In this document: positions 23,610 through 38,300 of the stretch, piece by piece
Position numbering within the stretch: position 1 is the first letter of the stretch
Layout: each line of letters opens with the position of its first letter
Made by a program: the position numbers and the translations under genes
Assembly: GCA_030248195.1 (NCBI GenBank)
Contig: JASAND010021406.1
Coordinates: 67,001 to 131,000, forward strand
DNA: 64,000 nt
Direction: 5' to 3'
Origin: Trissonchulus latispiculum
Lineage: Eukaryota > Nematoda > Enoplea > Enoplida > Ironidae
The notes under the pieces: generated by a model
Database searches by the model: none
What the model saw: the letters and a program-made list of their open reading frames with translations, nothing else
Told to the model about the DNA's origin: nothing

Positions 23610-26319
23610 CTAGCCGACAGAAATAAAACAAATTAATTATGTACAGTTTCTGGAAATCAGTATGTACAGTTCTTGAAATCAGATTTTGTAGATCAGTTTT
23701 CAGAGGTTCAGGAAGAGAAAAGAAGTGCTGACAACACGGAGATCCAATATTAATCTTCAAATAATAATACAATCATGATGGACGAATATTCTCTGAAAGG
23801 AAGACCTAAAACAAGAAACCCAAATAATTTTAAAGGTATCATTTAATCTAAACTGAGTCTCTGCCTGTGCTATTAGCGAAGTTTAAAAGAAGTGTCCCTG
23901 AGCACTGCCATCTTCGTGTGCGCACAGTGTTTCAGCTGTCTTCATGACAATGCACACATTACTTCACTTTACTTAAGGTGGTGATTCCCTTTGGTCACAT
24001 AAAGTTTGCACCATTATTACTTATTCATTACTTGGAGTTAAGAAGCCATTTTTATATCAAAATGTAGCTTGACATTTTCTCTTTTTAATGCATGCCATGA
24101 AACTAATGTTGCTTCTCTAAAATATTTTTAACACATTTTAGAAGAAGTATAATTTTCCAGAATTTTTGCAGACTCAAGTAAATTTTTTCGCGAGACATGG
24201 GTTATATCATTCGATACCTCCATCAAATAGCTGGGGACGATTTTTTTGTTTATTGTGAAATCGCTCTTCGTTATAGAGAAATAAGCTGAAATGTGTGCGT
24301 AACCTGTATTTTGCCTACTTATTCCAAATTTGTCAAGCGATTACATTAGCTAGAAAGCAGCAATTTGGGCAACTAAAAAATCGTCCCTGGGTATATTTGT
24401 GCCGAACACATTTGTTCAGTAGCAGCCCTCCAGCTTGCATGGTGAATGCTCCACAATCTTTGGAAAAAAAATCGGTCGTGTTTTTGCAAAACTACATTTT
24501 TTATGATAGCAGCCTACAGGATAGCAGTTGGATGACGATCATGCGTCGTATAATTTGTCCCTGTGAGACCTTCAGATCGATGCCCTTAGTTTGATTTTAC
24601 GGCTTTCGTAGTTCAAGAAATGTTGAATTATTTGATTTTTGCAAAAATGACAAGTTTTCGACGCCAAAACAAGAAAATCGGCTATATCTCACAGTAGGGA
24701 AGAGCTAGAAACTTGCTTTAAAAAGCAAACATGTGAAGCTCAATGAGGTCTTTCGAATGAATATAGTCATAGCTGTATAGCTGCTGCCAAACTTTCAGAA
24801 ATTTGGCAAAACTGCCCTGACCGGAATCTCAAATTTTTGAATTGGGATTGCGCGGAAGGTGTTAGAACGCTAAAAGAACGTATTTTGGAAAGTTTCGTCA
24901 AATTTCATCTTGATTTACGCCGCCAACCAACAATATGTGCCCAAAAGGAATCACCACCTTAACTGAAAGCGAACTTCAACACTTTCGGGCCCCATTGCAT
25001 GAAAGTTATTACTAATAAATAATTAGTTAGTTGATTAGTGTAGCAGTGTTAATGAGCAGTTTTTTGAAGTTTCTGGTACTGTTTTGTAGGTACTGATCTA
25101 GCTACTTAAAACTAGGGAATATTTTCAATTATCTTCGCTTACTCAATCATAATCGTCGCAATTATCAACGAAAACGTGAATTTTTCAGATTTTCCAGCTA
25201 GCAGAGCCGGAATTTTAATTGCACATTAATTTTGAAAATTTAGTTCGCTAAGAGCATCTAAAAAGCAAAAATCCGGTATTTGTGAATTCCGGGAATTTGA
25301 TGCATTTTTGGACACTGGTTCTATTACAAGATTTGTGCAGCTCAGCAAGAGCTTTCGAATGATACCCATATTGTGAGTATTAGAGAAAATTTTGAAAATC
25401 TTTGAAATCAGATTTTTGCGAATTCTGGGAAATGAGTGCATTTTAAAGAGCTCTTTCATTACAAATTTGTTCAGCTTGATAAGAGCTTTCGAATGATATA
25501 ATATACCCGTCTTGTGGGCATTGGAGAAAATTTTTAAAATCCGGAAATTTTGAAAACACGGAATCCCGGAAATTGGGTACATTATTGTGGAAGAAACCTT
25601 TTAAGAGAAAAATGTGTAGTGGGACTAGCTCTATTCGATTGTGAAAACAAAATTTTGAGTGAAATAAAAATTTGGCGAAAAACAAAAATCTTAGATTTTC
25701 CGTGAATGAGACCCCAAATTCCAGATTTTTCCGGGATATCGAAATCTCGGGTTCCTGAGCATTCTAAAAATATATACGTTGTTGGGGTTTACTCCAAACG
25801 CTAATCCGCTATAAATGGTCAAAGTTTGTACACACATGATTTTTTGGTCCTACCATAGTCACGTAAAGGCAGAATCCCATGGGCGTTGCAAAATGCAAAC
25901 CCGACCTTGTCATTATTGTCAAGACAAGGAAAGTACGGTAACCATGTAAAATCGAGATAAGGCACGGCTACGCATGCAGATGACAGCGCTTACGTAATTT
26001 TGAGCATCAGATGAGGCAGAAAAGCTAGGACCAGCCATCAGAGAATAGCCAATAATCACGGCAGAAGAGCCATGTACTGCTGCGCAATTGCCCCCAGTGT
26101 CACACTGAGGGCAGATAAGAAAGCTCCAAAATGACTGTGATATTGCGTCATAATGCGCATTCAAAGCTAAAAACATAAGTATTAATTGTGCAGATTAAAA
26201 CAAACACTTAACATTACCCAAAATGGTGCCGTAAAGAATCTTCTAAAGATGGAAATATTGAAAACATGCCAATTTATCTTTTCGCCTTATAAAATAATAA
26301 AATAATAAAAATAATAATG

Positions 26320-26367
<48 letters not shown>

Positions 26368-29300
26368 TAGTGAATACTCTAGCGCCATTGGTCTCCTCAC
26401 AGAATCAAACTTTGGAATTAAGAATTGATTTTCAACTTATTTGTATATATACTGCCTTTTCCAAAACCGCGTTAATAGAAAAATCAAACGTCAGATAACT
26501 TACATAAATTCTGACTAGGTAAGAGAGCAGCTGCTGACTGACCACAGCAAATTTCGTTCTTCTGAACAAGTCTAAGTTTGGCCGTATTTGTTAAAAAGGC
26601 AGGAATCACAGGCAAATAACCAGAATCAATAAGAAACGTCGGACTCACGGTGCCAATGCCTAAATTGAAGAAAAACAAAATTCAGGGTATATAATTTAAA
26701 AACACCAATTGTAGGAAACACTAACACGAACGCAAGGTTTCAGATTTTTTAAGATGGGTGTATGCTAGAGAAATGTGGTGCAGGCAAAAAAGGTTCAAAA
26801 TATTGCGAATTCATTTACGAACTCCTTGTCTCAAAACAATAGGCCCCCCAGAAATCGGTTCCCCCTGACTTGGGTCGCCCCCCAGAATCGCCTTCCCCCA
26901 GAACTAAAGTGCCCAGAAAAAAGAATTTTGAGGGTAAATTTTGAAAAATTTTTTCTACTTCGCCGGATTTTTAGGCATTTTTAAGCATTTTTAGCTATTT
27001 TAAGCTTAAATTTAGGTTAAAAATAGTTAATTCTTTAGCTCAGCAGCAAAAAATAGCTATTTTTAAGTTTTCTAAAAAAATTTTTCTTCCCCTCCCCCAG
27101 ACCTGGCGGGACCGCCTCCCAGACTTCCGCCCCCAGTAATTATTGCCTAGCAAACAAGCCAGTGCACGATAGGAAAGATGTGCGTATGTAAATCACAATT
27201 AGGCATTCCCACTCAGGCATAAATTAGGCATAAATTATTATTTTATAATCCACCTCCTGGAAGCATTTTGAAGATGGCGTTAGGCTTAAATGAATGAAAT
27301 AGAAATTTAATGAAATGAAATGAATAAATGAATAACGTATATTCACTGTGATAAGCCACTTACGCAAGTTTGATCCAATCACGTGATCACAAGCACTTGA
27401 AGTGAGCCTATCAATAGGCTGGCTCCAAACTGATATGCTGAAAAACGAAACCTTTCTTCTGTCCCCGTCCGAAGTAGTGAGATCAGAAATGTCACAACCG
27501 TTAGGACTAGTGCCACTGGGGCTCGTATCAGAGGCCAAAATATTTACAACGTCAGAACCAGTATTCTCAGCACCAGTTTCAGATGCTGTACAGCATGGGG
27601 AATCAGAACTAGCAGGGCTGCTACACGAAGGCTGTTGATCGCATTCACTCCTGTAGAAGCTTTTAAGAGAACCTGCAGCACCGGTCACAAGAGAAGTCAG
27701 ATACTTCTGCAGGGGACCAGTAACTGATTTCCCAGTAGACTCAGAAACGGCAGACGACTGAGTGGTAGGCTCTTCCACGGTAATGCCAACGTGTCTACGT
27801 CGTTCACGACGTCCGCTGACACGATTTCGCTTTCGTCCGACTATGGGAGGAGTCAAATCATCGTCAGCAAAACGTTTCGCCCCTCTGCCATGCTTTGACG
27901 AAAACATCAGACTGCCCTGACTAGGTGGGACAGAAGCCTGTTGAACTGAACCGAGAGCAGGGCCACCCGCCTTAGCGGAAAGGGGACTTGGGAAATTGGA
28001 GGAGGACGAGGCCGGATCATCCGTTAACAGCTCCTCCTTGGTAAGAGGCTGCCGTTTAGGCTTGCTGGGAGGCGGCTCATCCGCAAACTGTGACACAAAC
28101 TGTTTCAGAGACTGCAACACTCCGTCAAAACCGTGTTCGCCCGAGCGCAGTGCAGGGCTGTTTTCACGATGCTGGCCATTTTGACCATCCAACTGTTTTC
28201 GAACCCACTTCGACAGGCCGCTGCGAGAGGTGGAACTGGCAAATCGACTGTCAATTAGCACCAGAGCAGCCCAGTCATCCTTATGTCGGAGTCCGCGTCC
28301 CAGAGCCTGATTGAGGGCTCGAAAGGCCTGATTTTCATACCACTTGGATCCGGTCAAATAGCCTTTATCGGGAAACCGACGCACCAAGCCATCATTATAT
28401 TCCCGTTTCAGTTTCACCTGAAAATACCAGAACGAATAATGAAATAAAAAAATTACTGACCAATGCCAGTTTCGTTGGGCGAGATACATAGTCCCTCCAT
28501 AAAAAGTTTTAATTGCAGTCTATGTAGCGCGCAGAACGGAAGTAACCTTTTATAAAAAAGTGCGGGGGGTACCGCCTCCTATCCGAAATCAATGCCCAAA
28601 TGTGACTATAATAAGAAACTGTCATAGGAATTCTACATATACAAACTCTCCTAATTCATCTCCAAGGCATACTCCAGAGCATAAAGCTGGCCAGGCTCAC
28701 GTAATACTCAGGTTCCTCTGCGGAGGGGCTGGCCTAACCAGTACATACAAATTTATTTCTAAATGCATTTATAAGAATTCAATTTCTTAGTACTGGATCT
28801 CTCTGATGATGAGTATAGTGGTCCTAATCCCGCCCTGGCCTATAATAAGTATAGGCCTAATGTTATGCTATCAGGATTGGTCAGGGCCTGAGGGATTAGG
28901 GCCGAAAGACTTTGACCAATTATGTAAGTTGTTCTTGATCACAGAAAATCAAATTTTACCGATTTCTGATTATGTAATAATGTCTATATATGTGGTTTTG
29001 CTATTTATGTAGAATACATATATAATTTGTATTGGTATAAATAATGAATGTACGTAATGTTAGTTATTTTACAGTTTTGATTTTGTTTAGTCGTGAAAAA
29101 TGTAGAATTTGTACTGTACCTGTATGTACAAAGTTTGTTGATATGTACCGGTTAACTTTGGTGTGGTTGTATCTCTGGATCTTGTGTTTTTTAACATTCA
29201 TACCTGGCTGTATTTTCAAGGTTTTTAAGTGTTGTATTTTATTTTGTAAATACCTAGGGTGTTGCATTATATGAATTACTTGCAGGATTAAACCGTCCCG

Positions 29301-32300
29301 TTCTTTTATGTCACTGGGCTTATTCTAGAGACTGTTTTCTTGGGGGGGGATTCCTTGGGAGTCCTAACCCACTCAAAAGACAGAGAGGGTAGTGGGGCGA
29401 AAAGTTTACTAACCACATGGCAAAAAGGCGCTGTTTTTCTAGTATACGTGCATTGCAAAAGTCAGTTTTTAACCCAGAACAAAGCAGAATTATATACTCG
29501 TCAAAATGGCAAATCCCGGTGAAGCCGGAAAATTATTGAAAATTTGGTCTACTCAGAGAATTATAAGGGAAAATTTTTGTAACAAAAGGGGTATCCAAGG
29601 GTTTTATGCAGACTGGAGGGGAGGATTTGGAGGGAAAGGTATGGGGACCCTCCCATCACCTCCCCATTATATCGATTTAAGGTGGTGGTATCGCTTTGTG
29701 TAAATTCGACGCTACAAGCTTCAATTCTTCATGAAAGTGGATGAAACTTTCCAAATACATTATTTTCGTGCTCTTTAACATTCTGGGATCAGTCCCGGAT
29801 TTTTAGGTGCAAAGATAAGAAAGTTTTGGTTTTCGCCCTTATTCTCTCAGTACATAGTCGCTACACCGGATTGGTCGTTATGGCTGGAAAGAGGGCACAA
29901 AAATGAACATTTTTGACATTTACAACTTTTGAGCTACCTTTAGTGGTTAAGGCAGTATAAGCCAAAAACAACTTTTGGGGTCAAAAAATGGCCATTTTTG
30001 AAGAAATCGGTTTTTTCAAAATTACTGCCAAATCTTACAGACAATTTTGGCTTATTTATACTCAATCGATGCACCGTCCAACTGCGCATTTTATGAATAC
30101 CTATTCGCTGGAGTTCGTTGCTTTAAGCTGGAGAATTCGCCGAAAAACCATTTTGGCAAAATTGCGATTATTTTGTTTTGAACACTGATTTCTCAAAAAC
30201 TACATAATGGATTCGCGTGATTTTTGGCTGAATGAAAATTCGCCCTATTGCGGAGGGACATTTCTCTTGGTTTGAGCTAAAACAGCTCCAGTTGTGAGAA
30301 AACTGATTAGAAAGTTGCGAAATTTCGTGTCATCGCGTATTTGCCGGATTTTCCGGAGTATTGAGACTTGTTGAGCCAAATCCAAAAACATTTTACTCGG
30401 CCCACATGTCCTTCATATCATGGCACAAGAAGAAATTTTGGCCGATTCTACAGTTTTGAGAAATCGATGTTCAAAAATTTTTGGTCTATATTCAGTCTGT
30501 CAGAAGACAGCATGTCGGCAATGTTTTGCAATTCTTTGTCAATTTTGCTAGTTTCTTAAGCTCATGTGAATGTACATATTATAAGCTTTAAAACGATGTA
30601 TAAAGCTCTTTCTAACTCCCAAAATTGCGAAAGTTATAGCGTTTCGAAAAGTCACGACAAAAGCACTGCACAAAAGGATACCAGCACCTTAAAATGGTGT
30701 GCATCACATCCGGACCCAAATTAAGCAGCAAAGGAGATTTGATAATGTGACTCAAAGTAGTTCACACAGTACCACGTAGATTTATATACCTTCAAATCTA
30801 GATAGTTTGGATAAGGAATTCCCACGGAGACAACGGCACGAGCATCCTGGTCAGCAAAGTCTATTCCCTCTGAAATTTTTCCTCGAAATACAGCCAAGAG
30901 CAGACTACCAGTTCTGAAGGAGGTTGGATTGTCAATTCCACTGAAAAAGGCATTCATAGCGTCTGGTAATTCCTAGAACAGAAACCACATATAATAAACA
31001 GACATTAATTCTTTTCAATAGGAAACAAAGATAATCGTTTGAGTTGCATTTTAACTCAATACACTGATCAAGCTGGCGCGACTCCTGCTCTGGCAAGTTT
31101 ACATTGTACTACCATCCTTTTGGAAGTAAAATTTCTAAGTTCCTGGACGTAAATGTAATGGCTTTTTCATACAGGGGGGCGCCCCACCCCAAGAAATCGG
31201 CTTCTCCCCAGACTTGGGTCGCCCCCCCAAGGATTCGGGCCTTCCCCCAGAACTCTAAAGTGCCCGGAAAATTGGGTTTTGAGGAAAAACTTAGAAAAAG
31301 TTTTCCGGCTTCCGGAATTTTTAAACATTTTTTGCTATTTTAGCTTTAACTTAGATTAAAAATAGTTAATTTTTTAGCTTAGCAGCAAAAAATAGCTATT
31401 TTTAAGCATTTTTGAAAAATTTTTCTCCCACCCCCAGACCTGGGGGGGACCACTCACAGAAATTTTTGCCTAGAAAGCCTAGGAAAAAGCCAGATATATG
31501 AAGTCTTAAACAAACGTACGTACTTTGGACAATTTCGGCTCGCTGACAATGACCTTCAGTTCTTTAATTTTACTCCAAATATTTGTTTCTTGCCAATTAC
31601 TGATGCATTCATTGAGCAGTTTGTATGAGGGAAAGAAACACAAAACGCCGGCAGGAACTGTTGCACAAATCTTTAGCAAAGCCAGACCCAATTCCTCCAG
31701 GAATCCAGTCAAATACATCTTCCGATGGACAGTATGGAACTCATGTCCGCTAGGACCCTAGAAGAAATTTATTATTTTAAATTAATATTAGGCTTGCGCA
31801 CACGCTAGAACTGTAACAAGGTGGCACCATTATTGTGCATAGAGCATTTTGCTGCAATTGTGTCCAAGTAACTACAGGCTGACCAAGAATATCTGGAATC
31901 AAAATAATGTATTTCCGTCTTTTTCGGATTTCTAGTTCAAGGTAACCCTGACAATGTTTAGTCACAACTAAAGCAGAGACAACTGACCGATACTATGTTT
32001 TCAATTCGACATCGCCTTGGTGACAAAACATGAGGTGCTTCCAGCCGAAACGTAAATTTGGTGCCAAGCTCAGTTTCGAAGGAATCCAATGGGGCCAACG
32101 TTCCTGAAGTCAAAATCACAGACCGAGCCTTCTCACCAATTTCAGAAAAGGCCTAAAAAGAGAGATGCAGAAAGTGAAGTCAAATCAGAAGCACACCAAA
32201 CCTAACTGAATCAATTTCTACCTCTTCGAACTAACAGGAGCAAAAGATTCATTCTACAAGCTGCAAAGGCATTAACTAAACACAACCAGCTTATAAAACA

Positions 32301-35300
32301 CATAATTAATATGCGCTATAAACTAGGTACTTTGCGAATTAATAAAAGTTCCTAATGAAAAATTAGCCAAAACTAATTAACGGAAAGTTAATATAAAGGA
32401 ACTAAGATCCAATTATTTTTGAAATCGCCAGGCCAAGAACTTCTGAATGAAAGAACACTTTGTCAGAGTAGCAAAAATTTTGTTTGCAAAAATCAATAAT
32501 CAGAAAACTGTTTAACGTGGGATATTTCTCTACGTCTAGCATTTTAAATGTTAGTTTTTAACTAGCTATGTGTTAACGCGTGAGCGTATATATCTGGCAT
32601 TTTTTAGTAGGGGGGGTGGGCCCCCCACTTTTCGGTTCCCCCTCCACTTTTCGGAGCCCCCCCACTTTCGCCCCCCGCTTTTCGGCAAGCCCCCACCCAC
32701 TTTTTGGGGGTCGCCCAAAAGTGTCAAAAAATTAGGTTTTTCAGGTCAAATTTTCAAAAATTTTCTCAATTTTTAGCTAATTTATGGACTTATAAGCTCA
32801 TTTTAAGCTTAAAAACAGCGATTTTTTGCGTTTTTACCTTATAAATGCTAATTTTTCGCTAAAAATTTCGGTATATTTTTACCTTCGGCTCGCCCCCCCC
32901 CCACTTTTCGGAAGCCCCCCCTTCCCCCTCCCTAGGGAGGAGGCGAAGCCCCCCACTTTCAAAACCCTAAAAAAATGCCAGTATATACACATTGTAACGC
33001 AAGGTTGGCAGCTCGGGTTTGTAGGCTATTATATATTTGAAAGAAAACAGAAATTTCCACTGGCTTATTTTTACTGCAGGGAGGGTGGGAGAGAGGTGCC
33101 CCCTCCACTTGCCGAGCTCCCCGCAATAAATTCCAGCGTCCACCATAACCACCCAAAAATTGAAAATTTTACCATTTGTGCCCACAGTTTTCAAACAATT
33201 TTCCAGCTTCGCCGTATTTTAACGATATTTTCGCTATTTTTCACCCCCAAAATACCTAAAATCATTTTGTAGCTATTTCTAGCAGTTGTTTTGTAACACA
33301 ACACACGTAAAAATTAAAAAATTTTCAAGAACATGCACCCAATTTTGCCAGCCTGGGTGAGCCTCCCCCTCCCCAAATTTTGGTCTAAAAACACGCCCAA
33401 GTTTTAACCTGGTAGTATGAGTAGTTACGTGCTTTTATGTGCTCAAAAAGCAATTTACAATCAAGTTAGCCTGCAAAACAATCTTTTGTTCATAGTTAGC
33501 ATGAAAAAAATTTGGCTCTAACATTCATACCGTAGCTCCGTTCATGCACCAGATATGAAACTGGACCAGGACTGAAATGGGAGTGCGACGACGATACCCG
33601 AAGGAATCCTGAGGCGTCTCAGTTACGCACATCCTACAATAATAAATGTAAAGCAGGATATTTATGGGTAAAGGTGACGATCAGGGAATATTCAAGCGAT
33701 TGAGTCTAGCGCCTTCGAAGAGGAAATTTTAGTAGTCTCAGTAATTTAGTAATTTCAGTATTTAGCTGAAGCTTGGTAGTCAGATCATGATAATGCTTGT
33801 GGCAGTCTCGGCATGAAGCTTGTAGCAAACAGAAACCTAACCAACGTTTTACAAAGAAGTCCAACCGTATGGTAACTCCTTTAAGGCAGTAGCCAATGAT
33901 ACTCGGACAGAGCCGATACCAGAAGACGTGACGCTTGTCAAGTAGTGACACTCACGTATTCGCCCATAACCTTTAAAGATTTCTAATAAAAGTAATTGCC
34001 GTTACGATTACATTTTCCAAACAAAAATTATTTGAATTAATTGAGTATCCCGCCCTGGCTTATTTTTAGGCAAAAATTTATGGAGGGGGGCTTCATGGGC
34101 CCCCTCCCCTTCGATGGGGGGGGCTGACCCAAAATGGGGGGGGGGGAATATTTGGGAAAAAATTTTCGAATTTTTGCGGGTTTTTCGTGTAAAAATGTGT
34201 AAAAATCGCTAAAAAATGAATAATTTTAAGTGGTTTTAGGCTAAAATAGTGAAAATGTCGTTAAAAATCCGGCGAAGCCGGAAAAATTTTTGAAAATTTA
34301 GGGTAAAAACGGTAAAATTTGGCAATTTTTGGGATTATGGGGGGGAGGTCGGAATTTATGGGGGGGCATTTCATGGGGGGCTCCTCGAATGGGGGGGGGG
34401 TAGGGCGCCGAATGGGGGGCGGCCCCCCACCCCCCCCCCCAGTAAAAATAAGCCAGCCGCCTTAGCACAAAATTAACGGAGTAACCGTTTTGTCGTCAAT
34501 AAATGGACCAAATATGTACGAGCAGCAAGTACCTACCTGAAGTCTTCAGTCCACTTTTTCAAAAACATTAGACTCAACAAATCCAGCATTTTCTCCAGAA
34601 TAAGCAGTGTACCAACACTGACCATGCGGATTTCTTTATTGGCGGAACCACGATTATCCATTAAATCGTTTAACTTAAGCAAAGCAGTCTAAAGCAAGCA
34701 CAAGTAAGTATGCAACTAGAGAAATGTATAGGCTACTAATGGTAAACATAGTATAGCCGTGGTAACTTTAGGACATGGGTTAGCTTCCATAAACTCCAAA
34801 AGTTAACTAATCAAAACATTTTTAACACCAGAAGACTATGTACGGCAATCCTCCAAACATGATGTCACAAACAGCAACAGGGAGTGATTATCAACAATTC
34901 TGCCGGTGAAAGCTGATGACAACTAACCATCAAAGAATCTTTCAATTTTTCAGTCAGGCCAAGCTCAGTCTTCAATTCTTTCAAGGCATCCGAGCCAATC
35001 CACACAAAGGCTTTCTCTTCCTGGCGTCCAGGCAACGGTTCCAGGATACCCGTCAACGGCGACGATTTTTTCAGAAGCCAAGAGTGCAGTTGCATCAGAA
35101 ACAGTTGCAATGGTCGGTTATAAGCCTCATCCACCTTCACTTCAGCTGAAATTTAAGACAAAAATTGAAGGTTCAGGTTCAGCTAAAATAATAAACACAG
35201 GCGAAAAGACTGTCGGAACCACGGAAATAATTTTAGTGGGTTAAACTGTAAAACCAGAACAATTTCGAGGACCAGCCGGTTTACTGTCAATCGTTCTAGG

Positions 35301-38300
35301 CCCGAAGTTCCTGCATCGAAGAGAACTTCTTGCTAATGTAAAGCTACAACAATTTCAAGCAGCTTTTCAACTAAGATGAGCAAATCCACTAGATTTAAGC
35401 AACATGGGGGAAATTGCTTGGATGTACAACAGCCAAAATTAAGGGGTCAAAATCGATAGTCACGAATTTCGCTCATTTTCGCACAAAAAACAGGGAATTT
35501 TTGGGTTTTTCTCCGGGGGGGGGGGGGTTACAGGGCCTGCGGTGTTTTGCAAAAATGAGCCAAAACTTGGTATTTTTTGGCATATTGTACACACAGAAAA
35601 GCAAGATGTTCTCAAAAGTCAAAAAAACCAGAATTTAGGCTGAAAATAGGCATTGTACTAACAGTTCTCCGGAAAAAATAAAAAAGTTTTGAAAATTTGC
35701 AGATTTTTGGCAAAAATTTGGGCCCCCAAAAAATCCGAAGGGGGAGCAGAAATCCTGGTAGATTTCAGGGGGAAGGCATTTTCGGGGGCCCGAAGTCCCT
35801 CCTCGTAAAAATACCCAGGAATATAGGTACATATGTTCTCAAAAACAAGACAAAAATATTATGAAAGTTCGAAACCAAAAGATATTCAGGGTCAAAGTTG
35901 GAAAACTTGAAATTTTTTGTGATTTGCCTTCCAAGGTCATGTGGAAAGAGAAAGTCAGCGAATTTGGGCTTGACTAATACAGCAAATTAATACTGTTGGT
36001 TGGCTAATATTTCAGTGCAAAATGACTCCGGTATGGCCACTCAGTCGTTAGCAATGCAACCTGCTATTTGAACTAAACCTTTTCCAGCTAACCGTGTCCT
36101 CAAACTTTAACTTGCTATAACTTGCAGATACTACATTTCAGACACATAGTTCTATCAGAGAAGTTGTTTAGCGCATCATTAGCTATCGAATGATATTCAA
36201 TTTAACTATATTGAATTTTGAAAATTTTAAAAATTGACAATTTTGACAAATGCAAGATGAGGTGCCGATAGGACGTAAAGCTCCACTTTGAAGCATTTTC
36301 CTATACCATACTGTTCAGCAGATGTTGAAAGACTAGTGTGCCAAATTTGGTAGCTTCCGAATGTATGAGTGAGAAATTATTAAAAGAACGCGAAAATTGT
36401 GCAAAATGACGATTTTTGGCAAAATTCGCACATTTTGTGGCAAGTTTTTTGAGAGCACTACAGCTGGTAGAAATTTGCGACTACAGCTGGTAGAAATTTG
36501 CGACTACTGTCATAAGAATTCGCGTATGCACAGGGTGCAACAATCTAGAAGTGATTTCTGTAACTTTTGCCAATCGTGCAGGAGACACAAAATTGTTTTG
36601 CTGGTTCTGTTTTTCATGGCACAAAAGGCACCAATTTTCCAAAATTTTGAATTTGAAAAATCGCTAAAAATCTTCTGCTCACAAGGATTGCACCGGAAGT
36701 GTTATCTCCACTCTGTAGCATGTCCTACCTAAACATGTGTGGAAAATTGCAGCGCTGTATCTTTTATACATCACCAAAATTTTTCTGCCACAAACTTTTT
36801 AAACATAACGTTTTCGTTTTCCTATATTTGACACATGTCGAGGTCACATTTGAAGGGCATTACAGAACGATAGAAGCAATATTATGACAATCCATCTTGT
36901 CTTGTTTTGAGAACCCATGGGGACTACAAAATATGTGAAAATGAGCAAAATCGGAGATGGTCCGAAAGTGGGCCAAAAAGCGACCCTCCCCTTATGTAGT
37001 CTACCTGTATGTACATAACTGTCTAGTCGATCTGCAACCTCACAAGCCAAGCCACTGTTTGGCATATCAATGTGAATTACGTATTCGGCTAAGCTGTTTT
37101 TTACTATCCTGTATGTATATACAAGAAATAAAAATGCTCCTCTGGAGCATGAAAAAAGTAATATGGGTTGTGGTGAGGTTGTAAAATCAAGAGAGGACTA
37201 GTCTTTAAAATGCTTAATATGGGGCTAGGTTCAAAAATAGAAGAGGACTAGGTTGTGAGCGAATTAATATGGGCACAGCTTCGCCGAACAACCCATATTC
37301 GCGGTTTGTCAATGTAAATTATTATGCATATCCACGATACATTTAGTTTATAGTTCATAAATAATCTACAGCTACGGTATGTGTTCGAGCTTTATTCGAA
37401 CTTTTATTTTAGTAAACGTTTTCTTCGATAAATGCTTTATACTAACCTGCGCAATTTACGTATCCATTTATACGGAAAATTTATATTCAAGAATAATTTA
37501 GGACTCTCCGACGATCTTCTATTTCCTCCGACTTGGACCAATAGCTTTAGCATCATAGCCTTAGATCTCTCCTAGTAGTAGAGCCTGCCGTAGTCCAACA
37601 CAACAAAATGATGATAATTTTCGTATATATTCCTAGCTAGTCTAACAGTGCATGCAAACAGCTATATTCAATGAGTATTCAACGTTTAAATTTTTTATTG
37701 ACTGACATTGATAGCTCTAAGCTAAGACGAAACGTGAAATCCCGCGAATATGGGTTGTTCGGCGAAGCTGTGCCCATATTAATTCGCTCACAACCTAGTC
37801 CTCTTCTATTTTTGAACCTAGCCCCATATTAAGCATTTTAAAGACTAGTCCTCTCTTGATTTTACAACCTCACCACAACCCATATTACTTTTTTCATGCT
37901 CCAGAGGAGCATTTTTATTTCTTGTCCTTCTGTCATTTTAAAGGATCCCTTTCCAGCAATGCGGTAATGGATACAAGGAGCTTGAACAGTGCCGTAGGTA
38001 GAACAGAAAACTGATTATATAAATATATAGTACCACTGAATTCTCACCTCCGCCCCAAGCTTCGGCCGCTGCTGCAACCTGTGTTTGTGGGTAGTATAAG
38101 GATAAAACTTTTTCGCCTCCCCAAAGAGTTCGACAGTATGCCCATCGTGCTCAGCGACACGGATTTACTATATGGATACCTCCATAGGGCCGAAAAACGT
38201 TGTTTTAGGCGGTTTGACCAGTGGTCAGTAGGCACCATAGACCATAGTGACCAGTGGTTAAAGGTCATTTTAAAGGTTCCCTTTCCAGCAGTGAGCTAAC

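Noticed and set aside
25226..25685. 118- and 80-codon minus-strand frames considered as a further BRIP1 exon
   Set aside because: Internally repetitive sequence ([15 protein letters not shown] segments recur) with no suitable splice sites.
27224..27363. Extension of BRIP1 exon 15 to the stop at 27224
   Set aside because: A consensus donor C|GTAAGT sits at 27364 and the following two exons join in phase; the extension is low-complexity.
27402..28314. Plus-strand frames opposite BRIP1 exon 15
   Set aside because: Antisense shadows of a confirmed coding exon.
31777..31965. Possible extra BRIP1 exon in the frame [11 protein letters not shown]
   Set aside because: Exons 12 and 13 already join in phase and match the expected spacing; this frame has no homologous counterpart.
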